Shown here piece by piece: positions 5,472-5,491 of a stretch of 5,491 bases of DNA (its first letter is position 1; the number at the start of each line of letters is the position of its first letter). The position numbers and the translations under genes are program-made. The stretch spans positions 1 to 5,491 of the forward strand of contig JAEZFF010000026.1 of assembly GCA_023417635.1 (NCBI GenBank), in the 5' to 3' direction. The DNA comes from Bacillota bacterium. Its GTDB lineage: Bacteria; Bacillota; Clostridia; Oscillospirales; Acutalibacteraceae. The notes under the pieces were generated by a model. The model worked only from the letters and a program-made list of their open reading frames with translations. It did no database searches and was not told where the DNA came from.

Positions 5472-5491
5472 ATGCTGCAAGAAAAATTTGT
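5472..5491 (+). CDS. Start of a downstream gene, cut by the right edge
   Basis: ATG at 5472 opens a frame reading MLQEKF before the window ends. AAAGGA at 5452-5457 lies 14 bp upstream, a rather long spacing; an in-frame GTG at 5460 is too close to it. The 58-bp gap after fruK shows no hairpin followed by a T-run, so read-through from fruK is likely. In comparable operons a fructose PTS permease gene follows here, but six residues do not allow identification. Confidence 0.5.

Overview
The window reads as chromosomal DNA of a Gram-positive anaerobe of the Clostridia, most likely the Oscillospiraceae/Ruminococcaceae side. The grounds are strong AGGAGG-type ribosome binding sites, near-consensus sigma-A promoters, intermediate G+C, tRNA-dependent amidation genes, and a DeoR regulator paired with a 1-phosphofructokinase. 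The lineage is an inference from gene content and was not tested by any search.

Left part, minus strand (1-3228): a tightly packed operon aspS-gatC-gatA, cut off by the left edge inside gatA. It encodes aspartyl-tRNA synthetase plus two of the three subunits of the GatCAB amidotransferase. gatB probably lies just beyond the edge. The arrangement suggests mischarging of tRNA-Asn with Asp, followed by amidation to Asn-tRNA-Asn. GatCAB may also serve Glu-tRNA-Gln.

Centre (3229-3647): a divergent intergenic region of about 420 bp. It holds a minus-strand promoter for aspS (TTGAAA-N17-TATAAT with extended -10), a near-consensus plus-strand promoter for the regulator (TTGACA-N17-TATGAT), an array of CGGTC/CAGTC direct repeats just after that promoter, and three inverted repeats with no assigned role. 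The aspS leader is too short to hold a T-box.

Right part, plus strand (3648-5491): a DeoR-family repressor (probable FruR) overlaps a PfkB-family sugar-phosphate kinase (probable FruK) by 4 bp. The first codons of a third gene follow after a 58-bp gap without a terminator. This looks like a fructose PTS operon: the repressor would sense a phosphorylated sugar, and FruK would convert fructose-1-phosphate to fructose-1,6-bisphosphate. The third gene may be a PTS component, but too little is visible to say.

No mobile element, CRISPR array, rRNA or tRNA was seen. The genes are known families. The least explained parts are the structured intergenic region and the repeat array, which has an exact 10-bp copy inside fruK.
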